A stretch of 64,000 nucleotides of DNA. It comes from Enterobacter asburiae (GTDB lineage: Bacteria > Pseudomonadota > Gammaproteobacteria > Enterobacterales > Enterobacteriaceae). Below, piece after piece: positions 54,028 to 64,000 of the stretch (its first letter is position 1; every line of letters begins with the position of its first letter). The translations under genes and the position numbers were made by a program. The stretch is taken from positions 2,604,001-2,668,000 of the forward strand of contig JAAQVN010000001.1 in assembly GCA_011754535.1 (NCBI GenBank), in the 5' to 3' direction. The notes under the pieces were generated by a model that was given only the letters and a program-made list of their open reading frames with translations, did not search any database and had not been told where the DNA came from.

Positions 54028-55713
54028 TTAGTTTTCTTTAATCCACATAACCTGCCATGGATTGAGGGTCAGTTCTTTACCGCTAACAGCTTGTCCTGAT
54101 AGTAATTCCATACCAGTAAGCGTGTCCCCATAAACGGTATGAACGTTATTACTAAAATTAAACAGCGCTGTAATTCTCTCACCATTTTCAGCCACGCGAA
54201 CAATTTTAAGAATTTGTTCATCCAGTGATTCAAAAATTGCCTGTGCATCAGGGTGAAACGCACTTTCCCCACGTCGGATCGCAATATATTCGCTTAAACG
54301 GGAATAAATCTTATGACGAATGCTATTTTTATTATTAAGTTCAAGATCAACCTGACCCGCAGTATATTTCTTGCGGTTTATCGCGCGGTTATAGCCGAGG
54401 CGCTCGACCCCTTCATAATCGTTACGGGAGCCAAGAATGCTTTGAATATAAACGGCAGGTACGCCTGGGAAACTTAACAGTACCGCATGCGCCAGAATAA
54501 AGCGCGCAATGCGTTCATCATCGGAACTGTTTTGCGCACTTAACGCGTCAAGATAGGTCACATTGATTTCGTAAGGACTGCGCGTTCCGTCAGGATTATT
54601 TTTCCAGTTGACCAGTGCCCCTTCCTGCTGAAGTTTCTCAACCAGTGCGAGGATTTCTGATTCCGGCAAAATGCCGCGCAGCGGGTTCAGACCGATACCG
54701 TCATGAGACGCCAGGAAGTTGAACCAGGTAGTTTTTGTTGAAGGCAGCGCCAGCGATCCCGCCCACTGACAGAGAGCTTTAACATCCTGACAGTGCACTG
54801 CATGCAGCACCAGCGGTGGCAAGGAGAACTGATAGACCATCTGGGCTTCATTTTCACCGTCACCGAAGTAAGAGATATTGTCCTTATGAGGAACGTTAGT
54901 CTCAGTAATGATCACCGTTCCTGGTGCCACGGCCTCGGTAATGGCACGGAAAAGCTGGATAAGACAGTGGGTCTGTTCCAGATGGATGCAGCTTGTTCCA
55001 GGGATTTTCCACATAAACCCGACGGCATCCAGACGGATATAACGCGCCCCTTCCGCCAGGTAATGGAGCAGCACGTCAACCATCGCAATCAGCAACTGAG
55101 GCGAGGCGAAGTTGAGATCGATCTGGTCATCACTGAAGGTGGTCCAAAGATGACGCACGCTGCCATCATGCAGCGTAAATGGCGTCAGCAACGGTAATGC
55201 GCGAGGACGCGTTACCGCAGATAAATCGGTTTCAGGATCGACAGCAATAAAGAAATCTTCGTAGCCAGGTTTCTGCGCAAGATAATTAGCAAACCATTCA
55301 CTTTTTGCTGACATATGGTTGCACACGAAATCAAACATTAAACTGGCGGACTGTTTTAAATCAGCAACGTCTTGCCAGGTTCCGGTTTCAGGCGCAACGT
55401 TGTGGTAATCAATAACGGAAAACCCGTCATCAGAGGACCACGGATAAAAAGGTAAAAGGTGGACATGGGAAAACGTGCGGGCAAGCCACTCATTATAAAA
55501 GCGGGTAAATACCGGCAACGCTTTCTCCCCTTTCGCGGAGAACTGATCGGCGTAGGTAATCAGAACAACATCTTTTTCATCCCAGCCTGATTTACGCTTT
55601 CCTGTAATATCAACAGCAGCTTGTTCAAGCTTTGTTAATAACATTTTAAAATGTGCTTCAGAAAATGATTCACCGTAAATATGATTGATAAGATTTTTAA
55701 TTTTTGCGTTCAC
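54028..55713 (-). CDS. ycjM: GH13 glucosylglycerate phosphorylase YcjM
   Basis: I place the start at the GTG at 55713: GGA lies seven bases before it, the reading MNAKIKNLINHIYG aligns length for length with E. coli (MKQKITDYLDEIYG), and the product is 561 residues (E. coli 559). The frame also has an ATG four codons upstream that would overlap the operator. Catalytic residues of the sucrose-phosphorylase subfamily are seen: nucleophile Asp in YIRLDAVGFMWK, acid Glu in VIITETNVPHKDN, and Asp in FLASHDGIGL. It opens the ycj operon. Confidence 0.92.
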   Translation of the reverse strand: MNAKIKNLINHIYGESFSEAHFKMLLTKLEQAAVDITGKRKSGWDEKDVVLITYADQFSAKGEKALPVFTRFYNEWLARTFSHVHLLPFYPWSSDDGFSVIDYHNVAPETGTWQDVADLKQSASLMFDFVCNHMSAKSEWFANYLAQKPGYEDFFIAVDPETDLSAVTRPRALPLLTPFTLHDGSVRHLWTTFSDDQIDLNFASPQLLIAMVDVLLHYLAEGARYIRLDAVGFMWKIPGTSCIHLEQTHCLIQLFRAITEAVAPGTVIITETNVPHKDNISYFGDGENEAQMVYQFSLPPLVLHAVHCQDVKALCQWAGSLALPSTKTTWFNFLASHDGIGLNPLRGILPESEILALVEKLQQEGALVNWKNNPDGTRSPYEINVTYLDALSAQNSSDDERIARFILAHAVLLSFPGVPAVYIQSILGSRNDYEGVERLGYNRAINRKKYTAGQVDLELNNKNSIRHKIYSRLSEYIAIRRGESAFHPDAQAIFESLDEQILKIVRVAENGERITALFNFSNNVHTVYGDTLTGMELLSGQAVSGKELTLNPWQVMWIKEN

Positions 55714-55724
55714 ATTATTTTCCA

Positions 55725-55738
55725 TGGTAGCGGTCCCA
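55725..55738. promoter_or_regulatory. candidate YcjW operator before ycjM
   Basis: TGGTAGCGGTCCCA, identical to 45779-45792. It lies 12 bases upstream of the GTG start of ycjM, where a bound repressor would also block translation-initiation-region transcription. Dyad with central CG fits LacI-family regulators. Confidence 0.65.
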
Positions 55739-55908
55739 CGAAAGGCAATCTACTCCCCTGAAAAATATCTGTCAACGAACCGGGAGGCTGAAAAACGCAA
55801 TTACAAAGCAGCTCTGTGCAGTAATGTGAGCTGCCGCAAAGAAAGTGAGGGGAAAGGATGAAATGTCGTTGCCCTTCCAGGGAGAGAAAGGGCTAACGCG
55901 AGCGTAAA

Positions 55909-56133
55909 TTATCGGGATAGGTAGCGGCGTGACAGGCGCTTTGCCGCTTTTTGCAACAGGGGTTCAAGGGCTACGGCCAGCAACATTCTGACCGGCTTGC
56001 GGGCAACAGATTTGATCGCCCAGCCCGCCACACCTGCCGGGCCGTAACGCAACGCCGTCATCAGAACCAGTTTACCTGCGATTTTCAGGCCGGGTTTTAC
56101 CTTCTGACCGGCCTGCTGCCAGTTTTTCTTCAT
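55909..56133 (-). CDS. pspD: phage shock protein PspD
   Basis: A 74-residue basic product (E. coli 73) with a hydrophobic, glycine-rich middle ([20 protein letters not shown]) and a cationic end, peripheral to the inner membrane. It is the last psp gene here; the pspE rhodanese gene that follows in E. coli is absent, and the next gene is ycjM. Confidence 0.93.
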   Translation of the reverse strand: MKKNWQQAGQKVKPGLKIAGKLVLMTALRYGPAGVAGWAIKSVARKPVRMLLAVALEPLLQKAAKRLSRRYLSR

Positions 56134-56145
56134 GTATATTCTCTC

Positions 56146-56505
56146 TTAAAGCTGACGAAAACGACTTCTCAGCGTAAAGGTATCGGATGTGACATAACGC
56201 TCCATCTCACGCAACCGCTTCTCACCGGCTGCCAATTGATCGTCAACCGCATTGAGAAGATCGTTACTGGTAGGCGCGCCTTCGGCAGCCAGCTCTCCTT
56301 CCGGCATCGGGTCAAGTACAAACGACAGAACGATGTATGCCACGAAAGTGATAAACGCCAGGCCAAAAAATATCGACAGCACCGTGACCACGCGAACCAG
56401 TTTGACCGGAACGTCAAGATAATGGGCCAGCCCGGCGCAAACGCCGCGCACCATGCCCTGCTGTGGAATTCGCCACAATTTTTTATTCAGATTTAGTCCT
56501 GACAT
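56146..56505 (-). CDS. pspC: phage shock protein PspC
   Basis: A 119-residue product, equal to E. coli. The PspC domain starts LWRIPQQGMVRGVCAGLAHY, followed by one long membrane helix near 40-65 and a cytosolic or periplasmic tail. With PspB it senses envelope stress and draws PspA away from PspF. Overlaps pspB by one base (ATGA type). Confidence 0.95.
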   Translation of the reverse strand: MSGLNLNKKLWRIPQQGMVRGVCAGLAHYLDVPVKLVRVVTVLSIFFGLAFITFVAYIVLSFVLDPMPEGELAAEGAPTSNDLLNAVDDQLAAGEKRLREMERYVTSDTFTLRSRFRQL

Positions 56506-56729
56506 TAACGGTCCCTCCAGTTAGGATGTTCTGCATCCAGGATAGCTTCCAGCGCCTGAATGCGATCGCGCATCTTATTCGCCTGCTCGGTAAGCTGCGC
56601 CAGACGTTGTTGTTCACTCTGGGATAAATCATCCCGCGATGACCGGTTGCTGTAGTGCAGCCATAACCAAATCGGCAAAACAAACAGCACGAAAATCGTC
56701 AGGGGAATGGCCAGGAAAAGCGCGCTCAT
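56505..56729 (-). CDS. pspB: phage shock protein PspB
   Basis: The ATG at 56729 gives 74 residues, as in E. coli. One N-terminal membrane helix (residues 5-25) is followed by a leucine-zipper-like helix (QRLAQLTEQANKMRDRIQAL). It partners PspC in stress sensing. Confidence 0.95.
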   Translation of the reverse strand: MSALFLAIPLTIFVLFVLPIWLWLHYSNRSSRDDLSQSEQQRLAQLTEQANKMRDRIQALEAILDAEHPNWRDR

Positions 56730-56782
56730 GTGTACTCCTTGTCGTAGGATGCTTAGCGGCACGCTCAGGTGCCGCAACATTA

Positions 56783-57472
<690 letters not shown>

Positions 57473-57502
57473 TTATCGGGCTATGCCCTGCTGTACTGAT
57501 GA

Positions 57503-57519
57503 TACAATTCCCGTGCCAA
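57503..57519 (-). promoter_or_regulatory. sigma-54 promoter of pspA
   Basis: On the minus strand TTGGCACGGGAATTGTA matches the -24/-12 consensus (TTGGCACG-N4-TTGC) with one change at the last base of the -12 element. Start site would be near 57493, about 40 bases before the pspA ATG. The rest of the 166-bp gap to pspF must hold the IHF and PspF sites. Confidence 0.92.
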
Positions 57520-57617
57520 CTTTTTATCTTATTGATTTTCCAAGGAGTGATTGATTTTTATTCATTACAGAACTATGCTGACCTGGTGAATATCGCTAAG
57601 GAGTGGTTAATTTCATC

Positions 57618-58595
57618 ATGGCTCAATATAAAGATAACTTACTCGGCGAAGCCAACAGTTTTCTTGAGGTGCTGGAACAGGTTTCTCGCCTTGCGCCGCT
57701 CAACAAACCGGTGCTGATTATCGGCGAGCGCGGCACGGGTAAGGAACTGATTGCCAACCGTCTGCACTACTTATCCGGACGCTGGGACGGCCCCTTCATT
57801 TCTCTTAACTGTGCGGCGCTGAATGAAAACCTGCTCGACACCGAGCTGTTCGGCCACGAGGCGGGGGCATTTACCGGCGCTCAGAAGCGTCATCCGGGGC
57901 GTTTTGAGCGCGCCGACGGCGGTACCCTGTTCCTTGATGAACTCGCCACCGCGCCGATGCTGGTGCAGGAAAAACTGCTGCGCGTCATTGAGTATGGCGA
58001 ACTGGAACGCGTCGGCGGCAGCCAACCGCTGCAGGTTAACGTGCGCCTGGTCTGCGCCACCAACGCCAATCTGCCGGAGATGGTTGCGGAGGAGAAATTC
58101 CGTGCCGATCTGCTTGACCGTCTGGCCTTTGACGTCGTCCAGCTTCCGCCCCTGCGCGATCGGAGAAGCGACATCATGCTGCTGGCTGAACAATTTGCGA
58201 TCCAGATGTGCCGCGAGCTCGGCCTCCCCCTGTTCCCCGGCTTCAGCGATTATGCGCGGGAGACGCTACTGGCCTACCGCTGGCCGGGAAATATCCGCGA
58301 GCTGAAGAACGTTGTGGAGCGTTCTGTATACCGCCACGGCAGCAGCGAGACGGAGCTGGACAATATCATTATCGATCCTTTTCAGCGCAATGCGCCATCG
58401 CTACCCATGCCATCGTCTTCAGGCGACGCCCCAACGCTCCCGCTGGATTTACGCCAGCTCCAGCACGACCAGGAGCAACAGCTGCTTGAGCAAAGTCTGA
58501 AGGCGGCGAAATATAACCAGAAACGGGCGGCTGAACTTCTGGGCCTGACCTACCATCAGTTACGGGCATTGCTCAAAAAGCATCAAATGCGCTGA
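57618..58595 (+). CDS. pspF: sigma-54 activator PspF
   Basis: The ATG at 57618 gives 325 residues, as in E. coli; it lacks an N-terminal receiver domain. AAA+ motifs: GERGTGKELI near 37, the GAFTGA loop near 83 (HEAGAFTGAQ) and DELATA Walker B. The Fis-type helix-turn-helix at the end reads QKRAAELLGLTYHQLRALL. It activates the pspA promoter and is held in check by PspA. Confidence 0.97.
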   Translation: MAQYKDNLLGEANSFLEVLEQVSRLAPLNKPVLIIGERGTGKELIANRLHYLSGRWDGPFISLNCAALNENLLDTELFGHEAGAFTGAQKRHPGRFERADGGTLFLDELATAPMLVQEKLLRVIEYGELERVGGSQPLQVNVRLVCATNANLPEMVAEEKFRADLLDRLAFDVVQLPPLRDRRSDIMLLAEQFAIQMCRELGLPLFPGFSDYARETLLAYRWPGNIRELKNVVERSVYRHGSSETELDNIIIDPFQRNAPSLPMPSSSGDAPTLPLDLRQLQHDQEQQLLEQSLKAAKYNQKRAAELLGLTYHQLRALLKKHQMR

Positions 58596-58683
58596 CAATA
58601 TCGGCACTTGCCCGCAGACATTTTTACGAAGCAGGCGTAAGTGCGATACACTTTGCAGATCGAACCTAAAAACCTTAAAAATT

Positions 58684-60324
58684 ATGCGTCTGGTTTTATC
58701 GTCCTTTTTTGCACTCGGTCTGTTCAGCGGCCTGGCGTTTGCTGCGCCCGGGCAAACTACGCAGCCTGACATCCGTGACAGCGGCTTCGTTTATTGCGTG
58801 AGCGGCCAGGTAGATACCTTTAACCCGCAAAAAGCGGGCAGCGGCCTTATTGTGGATACGCTCGCCGCGCAGCTGTATGACCGCCTGCTTGATGTCGACC
58901 CGTACACCTACCGCCTGGTGCCTGAACTTGCGGAAAGCTGGGAAGTCCTGGACAACGGTGCAACCTACCGTTTTCGCCTGCGCGACGATGTCGCGTTTCA
59001 GCGCACGCCGTGGTTTACCCCCACGCGCAAGCTGAACGCGGATGACGTTGTCTTCACCTTCCAGCGCATCTTTAATCGTAACCACCTGTGGCATAACGTT
59101 AACGGGGATAATTTCCCCTATTTCGACAGTCTGCAGTTTGCAGACACTGTTAAAAGCGTGCGCAAGCTGGACAGCCGGACGGTTGAATTTACGCTGGCGC
59201 GCCCGGATGCCTCCTTCCTCTGGCACCTGGCGACCCACTATGCATCCGTCATGTCCGCCGAATACGCGGCGAAGCTGACGAAAAAAGATCGCCAGGAGCT
59301 GCTCGACCGCCAGCCGGTCGGTACCGGGCCGTTCCAGCTGGCCGAATACCGCGCGGGGCAATATATTCGCCTGCAGCGTCACGAACATTTCTGGCGCGGC
59401 ACGCCGCTGATGCCGCAGGTGGTGGTCGATCTCGGTTCTGGCGGAACGGGACGGCTCTCGAAACTACTCACCGGGGAGTGTGACGTTCTCGCCTGGCCTG
59501 CCGCCAGCCAGCTCACGATTTTACGCGACGATCCGCGTCTGCGTCTGACGTTACGCCCGGGTATGAACATCGCTTATCTGGCCTTTAACACCGATAAGCC
59601 GCCGTTGAACAACCCTGCCGTTCGCCACGCGCTGGCGCTGGCAATTAACAATCAGCGCCTGATGCAGTCGATCTACTACGGCACGGCAGAAACCGCAGCA
59701 TCAATTTTACCGCGCGCCTCGTGGGCCTACGACGGTGAGGCTAAAATTACGGAATACAATCCGGCAAAAGCGCGTGAACAGCTGAAGGCGCTTGGCGCAG
59801 AAAACCTGACGCTCCAGCTTTGGGTGCCAACCAGTTCCCAGGCGTGGAACCCGAGCCCGCTGAAAACCGCCGAGCTGCTGCAGGCGGATATGGCGCAGGT
59901 GGGCGTCAAAGTGATCATTGTACCGGTTGAGGGCCGTTTTCAGGAGGCGCGCCTGATGGACATGAATCACGATCTCACCCTGACAGGCTGGGCCACCGAC
60001 AGTAACGACCCGGACAGCTTCTTCCGGCCGCTGCTGAGCTGTGCGGCGATAAATTCGCAGACTAACTACGCTCACTGGTGTAACCGGGAGTTTGACGCCG
60101 TGCTGCAAAAAGCGCTCTCTTCCCAACAGCTGGCCTCGCGCATTGACGCCTATGATGAAGCGCAGAAGATCCTCGCTCAGGAACTGCCCGTGCTACCGCT
60201 GGCCTCTTCCCTGCGTCTTCAGGCCTATCGCTACGATATTAAAGGTCTGGTGCTGAGTCCGTTCGGCAACGCCTCGTTCGCCGGCGTGTCGCGCGAAAAA
60301 GAACAAGAGGTGAAAAAACCATGA
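58684..60324 (+). CDS. sapA: SapA, peptide-binding protein of the Sap ABC system
   Basis: The 546-residue product (E. coli 547) has a signal peptide cut after AFA near residue 20 and a family-5 solute-binding fold ([24 protein letters not shown] loop). In Salmonella and Haemophilus SapA binds antimicrobial peptides or haem for uptake and resistance; in E. coli the Sap transporter also exports putrescine. The ATG of sapB overlaps its stop by four bases. Confidence 0.95.
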   Translation: MRLVLSSFFALGLFSGLAFAAPGQTTQPDIRDSGFVYCVSGQVDTFNPQKAGSGLIVDTLAAQLYDRLLDVDPYTYRLVPELAESWEVLDNGATYRFRLRDDVAFQRTPWFTPTRKLNADDVVFTFQRIFNRNHLWHNVNGDNFPYFDSLQFADTVKSVRKLDSRTVEFTLARPDASFLWHLATHYASVMSAEYAAKLTKKDRQELLDRQPVGTGPFQLAEYRAGQYIRLQRHEHFWRGTPLMPQVVVDLGSGGTGRLSKLLTGECDVLAWPAASQLTILRDDPRLRLTLRPGMNIAYLAFNTDKPPLNNPAVRHALALAINNQRLMQSIYYGTAETAASILPRASWAYDGEAKITEYNPAKAREQLKALGAENLTLQLWVPTSSQAWNPSPLKTAELLQADMAQVGVKVIIVPVEGRFQEARLMDMNHDLTLTGWATDSNDPDSFFRPLLSCAAINSQTNYAHWCNREFDAVLQKALSSQQLASRIDAYDEAQKILAQELPVLPLASSLRLQAYRYDIKGLVLSPFGNASFAGVSREKEQEVKKP

Positions 60325-61286
60325 TTATTTTTACCTTACGTCGACTCCTGCTGCTGCTGGTGACGCTCTTTCTGCTGACCTTTGTCGGCTTCAGCCTGAG
60401 CTATTTTACGCCGCACGCCCCGCTTCAGGGCTCATCGCTGTGGGATGCCTGGCTGTTCTGGTTTAACGGTCTGCTGCACTGGGATTTCGGCGTGTCGAGC
60501 ATAAATGGGCAGCTTATCTCCGAGCAGTTGAAAGAGGTGTTCCCGGCCACGATGGAGCTGTGCATTCTGGCCTTCGGCTTTGCCCTGATGGTGGGTATCC
60601 CCGTGGGCATGCTGGCCGGGATCTACCGCAACAAATGGCAGGATAAGTTTATCAGCGCCCTCGCCCTGCTCGGCTTCTCTATCCCGGTATTCTGGCTGGC
60701 GCTGCTGCTGACGCTATTCTTCTCGCTGACGATGGGCTGGCTGCCGGTCTCTGGCCGTTTTGACCTGCTCTATACGGTTAAAACGGTGACGGGTTTTGCC
60801 ATCATTGACGCGTGGCTTTCCGATTCGGTGTGGCGCCATGAGATGATCGTCAGCGCCCTGCGCCATATGGTATTGCCGGTGCTGACGCTGGCGGTTGCGC
60901 CGACGACCGAGGTGATCCGCCTGATGCGCCTGAGCACCATCGAGGTGTTTGAGCAGAACTATGTCAAAGCTGCTGCCACGCGCGGATTATCGCGCCTGAC
61001 CATACTGCGCCGCAACGTCCTGCACAACGCTCTGCCGCCGGTGATTCCGCGTCTTGGGCTGCAGTTCTCCACCATGCTTACGCTGGCCATGATCACCGAG
61101 ATGGTCTTTAGCTGGCCAGGGCTGGGACGCTGGCTGATTAACGCCATCCGCCAGCAGGATTACGCCGCTATCTCAGCGGGTGTGATGGTGATTGGTTCGC
61201 TGGTCATTATTGTTAACGTGTTGTCCGATATTTTGGGTGCGATGGCTAACCCATTGAAGCATAAGGAATGGTATGCCTTACGATAA
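60321..61286 (+). CDS. sapB: Sap ABC transporter permease SapB
   Basis: The 321-residue product (E. coli 321) is a DppB-type permease with six membrane helices and the EAA-type loop near 225 ([17 protein letters not shown]). Overlaps sapA by four bases and sapC by 14. Confidence 0.96.
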   Translation: MIIFTLRRLLLLLVTLFLLTFVGFSLSYFTPHAPLQGSSLWDAWLFWFNGLLHWDFGVSSINGQLISEQLKEVFPATMELCILAFGFALMVGIPVGMLAGIYRNKWQDKFISALALLGFSIPVFWLALLLTLFFSLTMGWLPVSGRFDLLYTVKTVTGFAIIDAWLSDSVWRHEMIVSALRHMVLPVLTLAVAPTTEVIRLMRLSTIEVFEQNYVKAAATRGLSRLTILRRNVLHNALPPVIPRLGLQFSTMLTLAMITEMVFSWPGLGRWLINAIRQQDYAAISAGVMVIGSLVIIVNVLSDILGAMANPLKHKEWYALR

Positions 61287-62163
61287 CGTATACAGTGAAA
61301 AGCGCACGCCCGGTGCGCTGCGTACCGTGTGGCGTAAGTTCTATGGTGACACCACGGCAATGATTGGTCTTTATGGCTGTGCCGGTCTGGTATTGCTTTG
61401 CCTCTTTGGCTCGTGGTTTGCGCCTTATGGCATCGATCAGCAGTTCCTTGGCTATCAGCTGCTGCCGCCTTCCTGGTCTCGCTACGGCGAAGTCTCTTTC
61501 TTCCTCGGCACTGACGACCTCGGACGCGACGTGTTAAGCCGTCTGTTAAGCGGGGCCGCCCCGACGGTGGGCGGCGCGTTTGTCGTGACGCTCGCGGCGA
61601 CGATCTGTGGACTCGCGCTCGGTATTTTCGCGGGCTCCACGCATGGCCTTCGCTCGGCGGTGCTGAACCACATTCTGGACACGCTGCTGTCGATTCCTTC
61701 TCTGCTGCTGGCAATCATCGTGGTTGCCTTTGCCGGCCCGCATCTGTCACATGCCATGTTCGCCGTCTGGCTGGCTATCCTGCCCCGCATCGTGCGCTCG
61801 GTTTACAGCATGGTGCATGACGAGCTGGAAAAAGAGTATGTCGTTGCGGCCCGTCTGGACGGTGCGACGACCTTCAACATTCTGTGGTTTGCCGTTCTGC
61901 CAAACATCGCTGCCGGGCTGGTCACCGAAATCACCCGGGCGCTGTCGATGGCGATCCTGGACATCGCTGCGCTCGGTTTCCTCGACCTCGGCGCGCAGCT
62001 GCCGTCCCCTGAATGGGGGGCGATGCTCGGTGACGCGCTGGAATTGATCTACGTGGCACCGTGGACGGTTATGCTGCCGGGGGCGGCGATTATGGTAAGC
62101 GTGTTGCTGATCAACCTGCTGGGCGACGGTATTCGCCGTGCAATTAACGCGGGGGTGCAATAA
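61273..62163 (+). CDS. sapC: Sap ABC transporter permease SapC
   Basis: The 296-residue product (E. coli 296) is a DppC-type permease. A cytosolic N-terminus precedes six helices; the EAA loop reads [20 protein letters not shown] near 195. It overlaps sapB at the start; its TAA shares one base with the sapD ATG. Confidence 0.96.
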   Translation: MPYDNVYSEKRTPGALRTVWRKFYGDTTAMIGLYGCAGLVLLCLFGSWFAPYGIDQQFLGYQLLPPSWSRYGEVSFFLGTDDLGRDVLSRLLSGAAPTVGGAFVVTLAATICGLALGIFAGSTHGLRSAVLNHILDTLLSIPSLLLAIIVVAFAGPHLSHAMFAVWLAILPRIVRSVYSMVHDELEKEYVVAARLDGATTFNILWFAVLPNIAAGLVTEITRALSMAILDIAALGFLDLGAQLPSPEWGAMLGDALELIYVAPWTVMLPGAAIMVSVLLINLLGDGIRRAINAGVQ

Positions 62164-63155
62164 TGCCGCTTCTTGATATTCGCAACCTCACCATTGAATT
62201 CAAAACCGGTGAAGGCTGGGTAAAAGCCGTCGATCGCATCAGCATCACCCTCGCCGAGGGCGAGATTCGCGGGCTGGTGGGGGAATCCGGCTCGGGCAAA
62301 AGCCTGATCGCCAAAGCTATCTGCGGCGTGGCGAAAGATAACTGGCGCGTAACCGCCGACCGTATGCGGTTTGACGATATCGACCTGCTGCGCCTCTCCC
62401 CGCGCGAGCGGCGTAAGCTGGTCGGCCATAACGTCTCGATGATTTTCCAGGAGCCACAGTCCTGCCTCGATCCGTCCGAGCGCGTAGGCAAACAGCTGAT
62501 GCAGAACATTCCCGGCTGGACCTATAAAGGCCGCTGGTGGCAGCGTTTCGGCTGGCGCAAACGCCGCGCCATTGAGCTGTTGCACCGCGTCGGGATCAAA
62601 GATCATAAAGACGCGATGCGCAGCTTCCCGTACGAGCTTACCGACGGCGAGTGCCAGAAAGTGATGATTGCCATCGCGCTGGCTAATCAGCCACGTTTGC
62701 TGATTGCGGATGAGCCGACGAACGCAATGGAGCCAACCACGCAGGCGCAAATTTTCCGCCTGCTGTCGCGCCTGAACCAGAACAACAACACCACCATATT
62801 GCTGATCAGCCATGACCTGCAAATGCTCAGCAAGTGGGCGGATAAAATTGACGTGATGTACTGCGGACAAACGGTCGAAACTGCCCCCAGTGAAGACCTG
62901 ATCACCGCGCCGCACCATCCGTACACGCAGGCGCTTATCCGCGCCATTCCGGATTTTGGCAGCGCCATGCCGCACAAGAGCCGTCTGAATACCCTGCCCG
63001 GGGCGATTCCGCTGCTGGAATCATTGCCAATAGGCTGTCGTCTGGGGCCGCGTTGTCCGTATGCTCAGCGTAAATGTATCGAAACACCGCGCCTGACCGG
63101 CGCCAAAAATCATCTTTACGCCTGTCATTTCCCGCTGAACATGGAGAGAGAGTGA
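62163..63155 (+). CDS. sapD: Sap ABC transporter ATPase SapD
   Basis: The 330-residue product (E. coli 330) has Walker [10 protein letters not shown] near 41 and Walker [10 protein letters not shown]. The signature is LTDGECQK rather than LSGGQ, a known SapD feature. The C-terminal oligopeptide-type cysteine region ([13 protein letters not shown]) is present. SapD also supports Trk potassium uptake in E. coli. Confidence 0.96.
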   Translation: MPLLDIRNLTIEFKTGEGWVKAVDRISITLAEGEIRGLVGESGSGKSLIAKAICGVAKDNWRVTADRMRFDDIDLLRLSPRERRKLVGHNVSMIFQEPQSCLDPSERVGKQLMQNIPGWTYKGRWWQRFGWRKRRAIELLHRVGIKDHKDAMRSFPYELTDGECQKVMIAIALANQPRLLIADEPTNAMEPTTQAQIFRLLSRLNQNNNTTILLISHDLQMLSKWADKIDVMYCGQTVETAPSEDLITAPHHPYTQALIRAIPDFGSAMPHKSRLNTLPGAIPLLESLPIGCRLGPRCPYAQRKCIETPRLTGAKNHLYACHFPLNMERE

Positions 63156-63156
63156 A

Positions 63157-63963
63157 ATGGTCGAAACCTTGCTGGAAGTCCGCAATCTGAGTAAGACCTT
63201 TCGCTACCGCACGGGGCTGTTTCATCGTCAGACTGTCGAAGCGGTGAAGCCGCTGAGTTTTACCCTGCGTGAAAAACAGACGCTGGCGATCATTGGCGAA
63301 AACGGCTCCGGCAAATCCACGCTGGCGAAGATGCTTGCCGGCATGGTCGAGCCCACCGCTGGCGAAGTATTGATTGACGATCATCCTCTGCAGTTTGGCG
63401 ATTACTCTTTCCGCAGCCAGCGCATCCGCATGATCTTCCAGGATCCGTCAACCTCGCTTAATCCACGCCAGCGCATTTCGCAGATCCTTGATTTCCCTCT
63501 GCGTCTGAATACCGAACTGGAGCCAGAGGCGCGCCGCAAGCGTATCTTCGAAACCCTGCGTATGGTTGGGCTGTTACCGGATCATGAAAGCTACTACCCG
63601 CATATGCTGGCCCCGGGTCAGAAACAGCGTCTGGGCCTGGCGCGCGCGTTGATTCTGCGCCCGAAAGTGATCGTTGCTGACGAAGCGCTTGCCTCGCTGG
63701 ATATGTCGATGCGTTCGCAGCTGATTAACCTGATGCTGGAATTGCAGGAAAAACAGGGGATCTCGTATATCTACGTCACCCAGCATCTGGGAATGATGAA
63801 GCACATCAGCGACCAGGTGATGGTTATGCACCAGGGGGAAGTCGTCGAGCGCGGCAGCACGGCGGATGTGATGGCCTCCCCGCTTCATGAGCTGACGAAA
63901 AGGCTGATTGCTGGTCATTTCGGTGAAGCATTGACCGCCGATGCGTGGAGAAAGGACCGTTAA
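63157..63963 (+). CDS. sapF: Sap ABC transporter ATPase SapF
   Basis: The 268-residue product (E. coli 268) has Walker A GENGSGKST near 49, a degenerate signature LAPGQKQR and Walker B VIVADEAL with alanine after DE. It lacks the C-terminal cysteine region. One base separates it from sapD. The window ends 37 bases after its stop. Confidence 0.96.
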   Translation: MVETLLEVRNLSKTFRYRTGLFHRQTVEAVKPLSFTLREKQTLAIIGENGSGKSTLAKMLAGMVEPTAGEVLIDDHPLQFGDYSFRSQRIRMIFQDPSTSLNPRQRISQILDFPLRLNTELEPEARRKRIFETLRMVGLLPDHESYYPHMLAPGQKQRLGLARALILRPKVIVADEALASLDMSMRSQLINLMLELQEKQGISYIYVTQHLGMMKHISDQVMVMHQGEVVERGSTADVMASPLHELTKRLIAGHFGEALTADAWRKDR

Positions 63964-64000
63964 GTGCCGCGGTAAACACAGATTGCTCCGCTTAAATAAG

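Noticed and set aside
62049-62975. 308-codon open frame antisense to sapC/sapD
   Set aside because: Shadow of two conserved genes; no ribosome site or recognised domain.

Overview
The window comes from a member of the Enterobacterales close to Enterobacter and related genera. The core genes match Escherichia coli homologues almost residue for residue in length and mostly in order (ydbK, micC, ompN, ttcA, dbpA, fnrS, zntB, dgcM, mppA, mpaA, ycjG, tpx, tyrR, ycjF, ycjX, ycjW, ompG, ycjV to ycjM, pspD to pspA, pspF, sapABCDF). Genus is inferred from gene content and GC-rich codon use; no rRNA gene or other marker fixes it. No tRNA, rRNA or CRISPR array was seen.

Layout. 1-4150: 3' part of pyruvate:flavodoxin oxidoreductase, the MicC small RNA and the porin ompN. 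4160-7660: a minus-strand block of small proteins (GFA, VOC, DUF1294) and a large MscS-type channel. 8035-18895: a decayed lambda-like prophage region at ttcA, with signs of two successive insertions. It keeps lambdoid order (int, end of O, P, cargo, dinI, tail-tip genes, start of a tail fibre, att) but has lost repressor, lysis, head and most tail genes. An AT-rich cargo island (about 12.5-17.6 kb) holds a RelA/SpoT-domain (toxSAS-like) gene split by an in-frame stop, three unrecognised genes and a dead IS30-family transposase.

18849-28090: ttcA, dbpA, the FNR-controlled sRNA FnrS, zntB, a chemoreceptor without a ligand domain, an MHYT-GGDAF-EAL protein and the diguanylate cyclase dgcM. 28278-32024: two regulator/reductase pairs (LysR with an NmrA-like reductase; AraC with an SDR). 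32121-36206: murein-peptide recycling genes mppA, mpaA and ycjG, plus tpx. 36482-41824: a DUF4432 sugar-mutarotase-like protein, tyrR, ycjF and ycjX.

41980-55713: the complete ycjMNOPQRSTUV-ompG disaccharide cluster with its LacI-type regulator ycjW. It includes an intact ycjV ATPase, which is broken in E. coli K-12. Two identical 14-bp LacI-like operator candidates lie before ycjM and before ycjU. 55909-58595: phage-shock operon pspABCD with a sigma-54 promoter and divergent pspF; pspE is missing. 58684-63963: sapABCDF.

The parts most likely to reward attention are the interrupted toxSAS gene and its cargo neighbours, the doubled ttcA attachment site, the paired ycj operators, and the MicC homologue that keeps its seed while its body differs.
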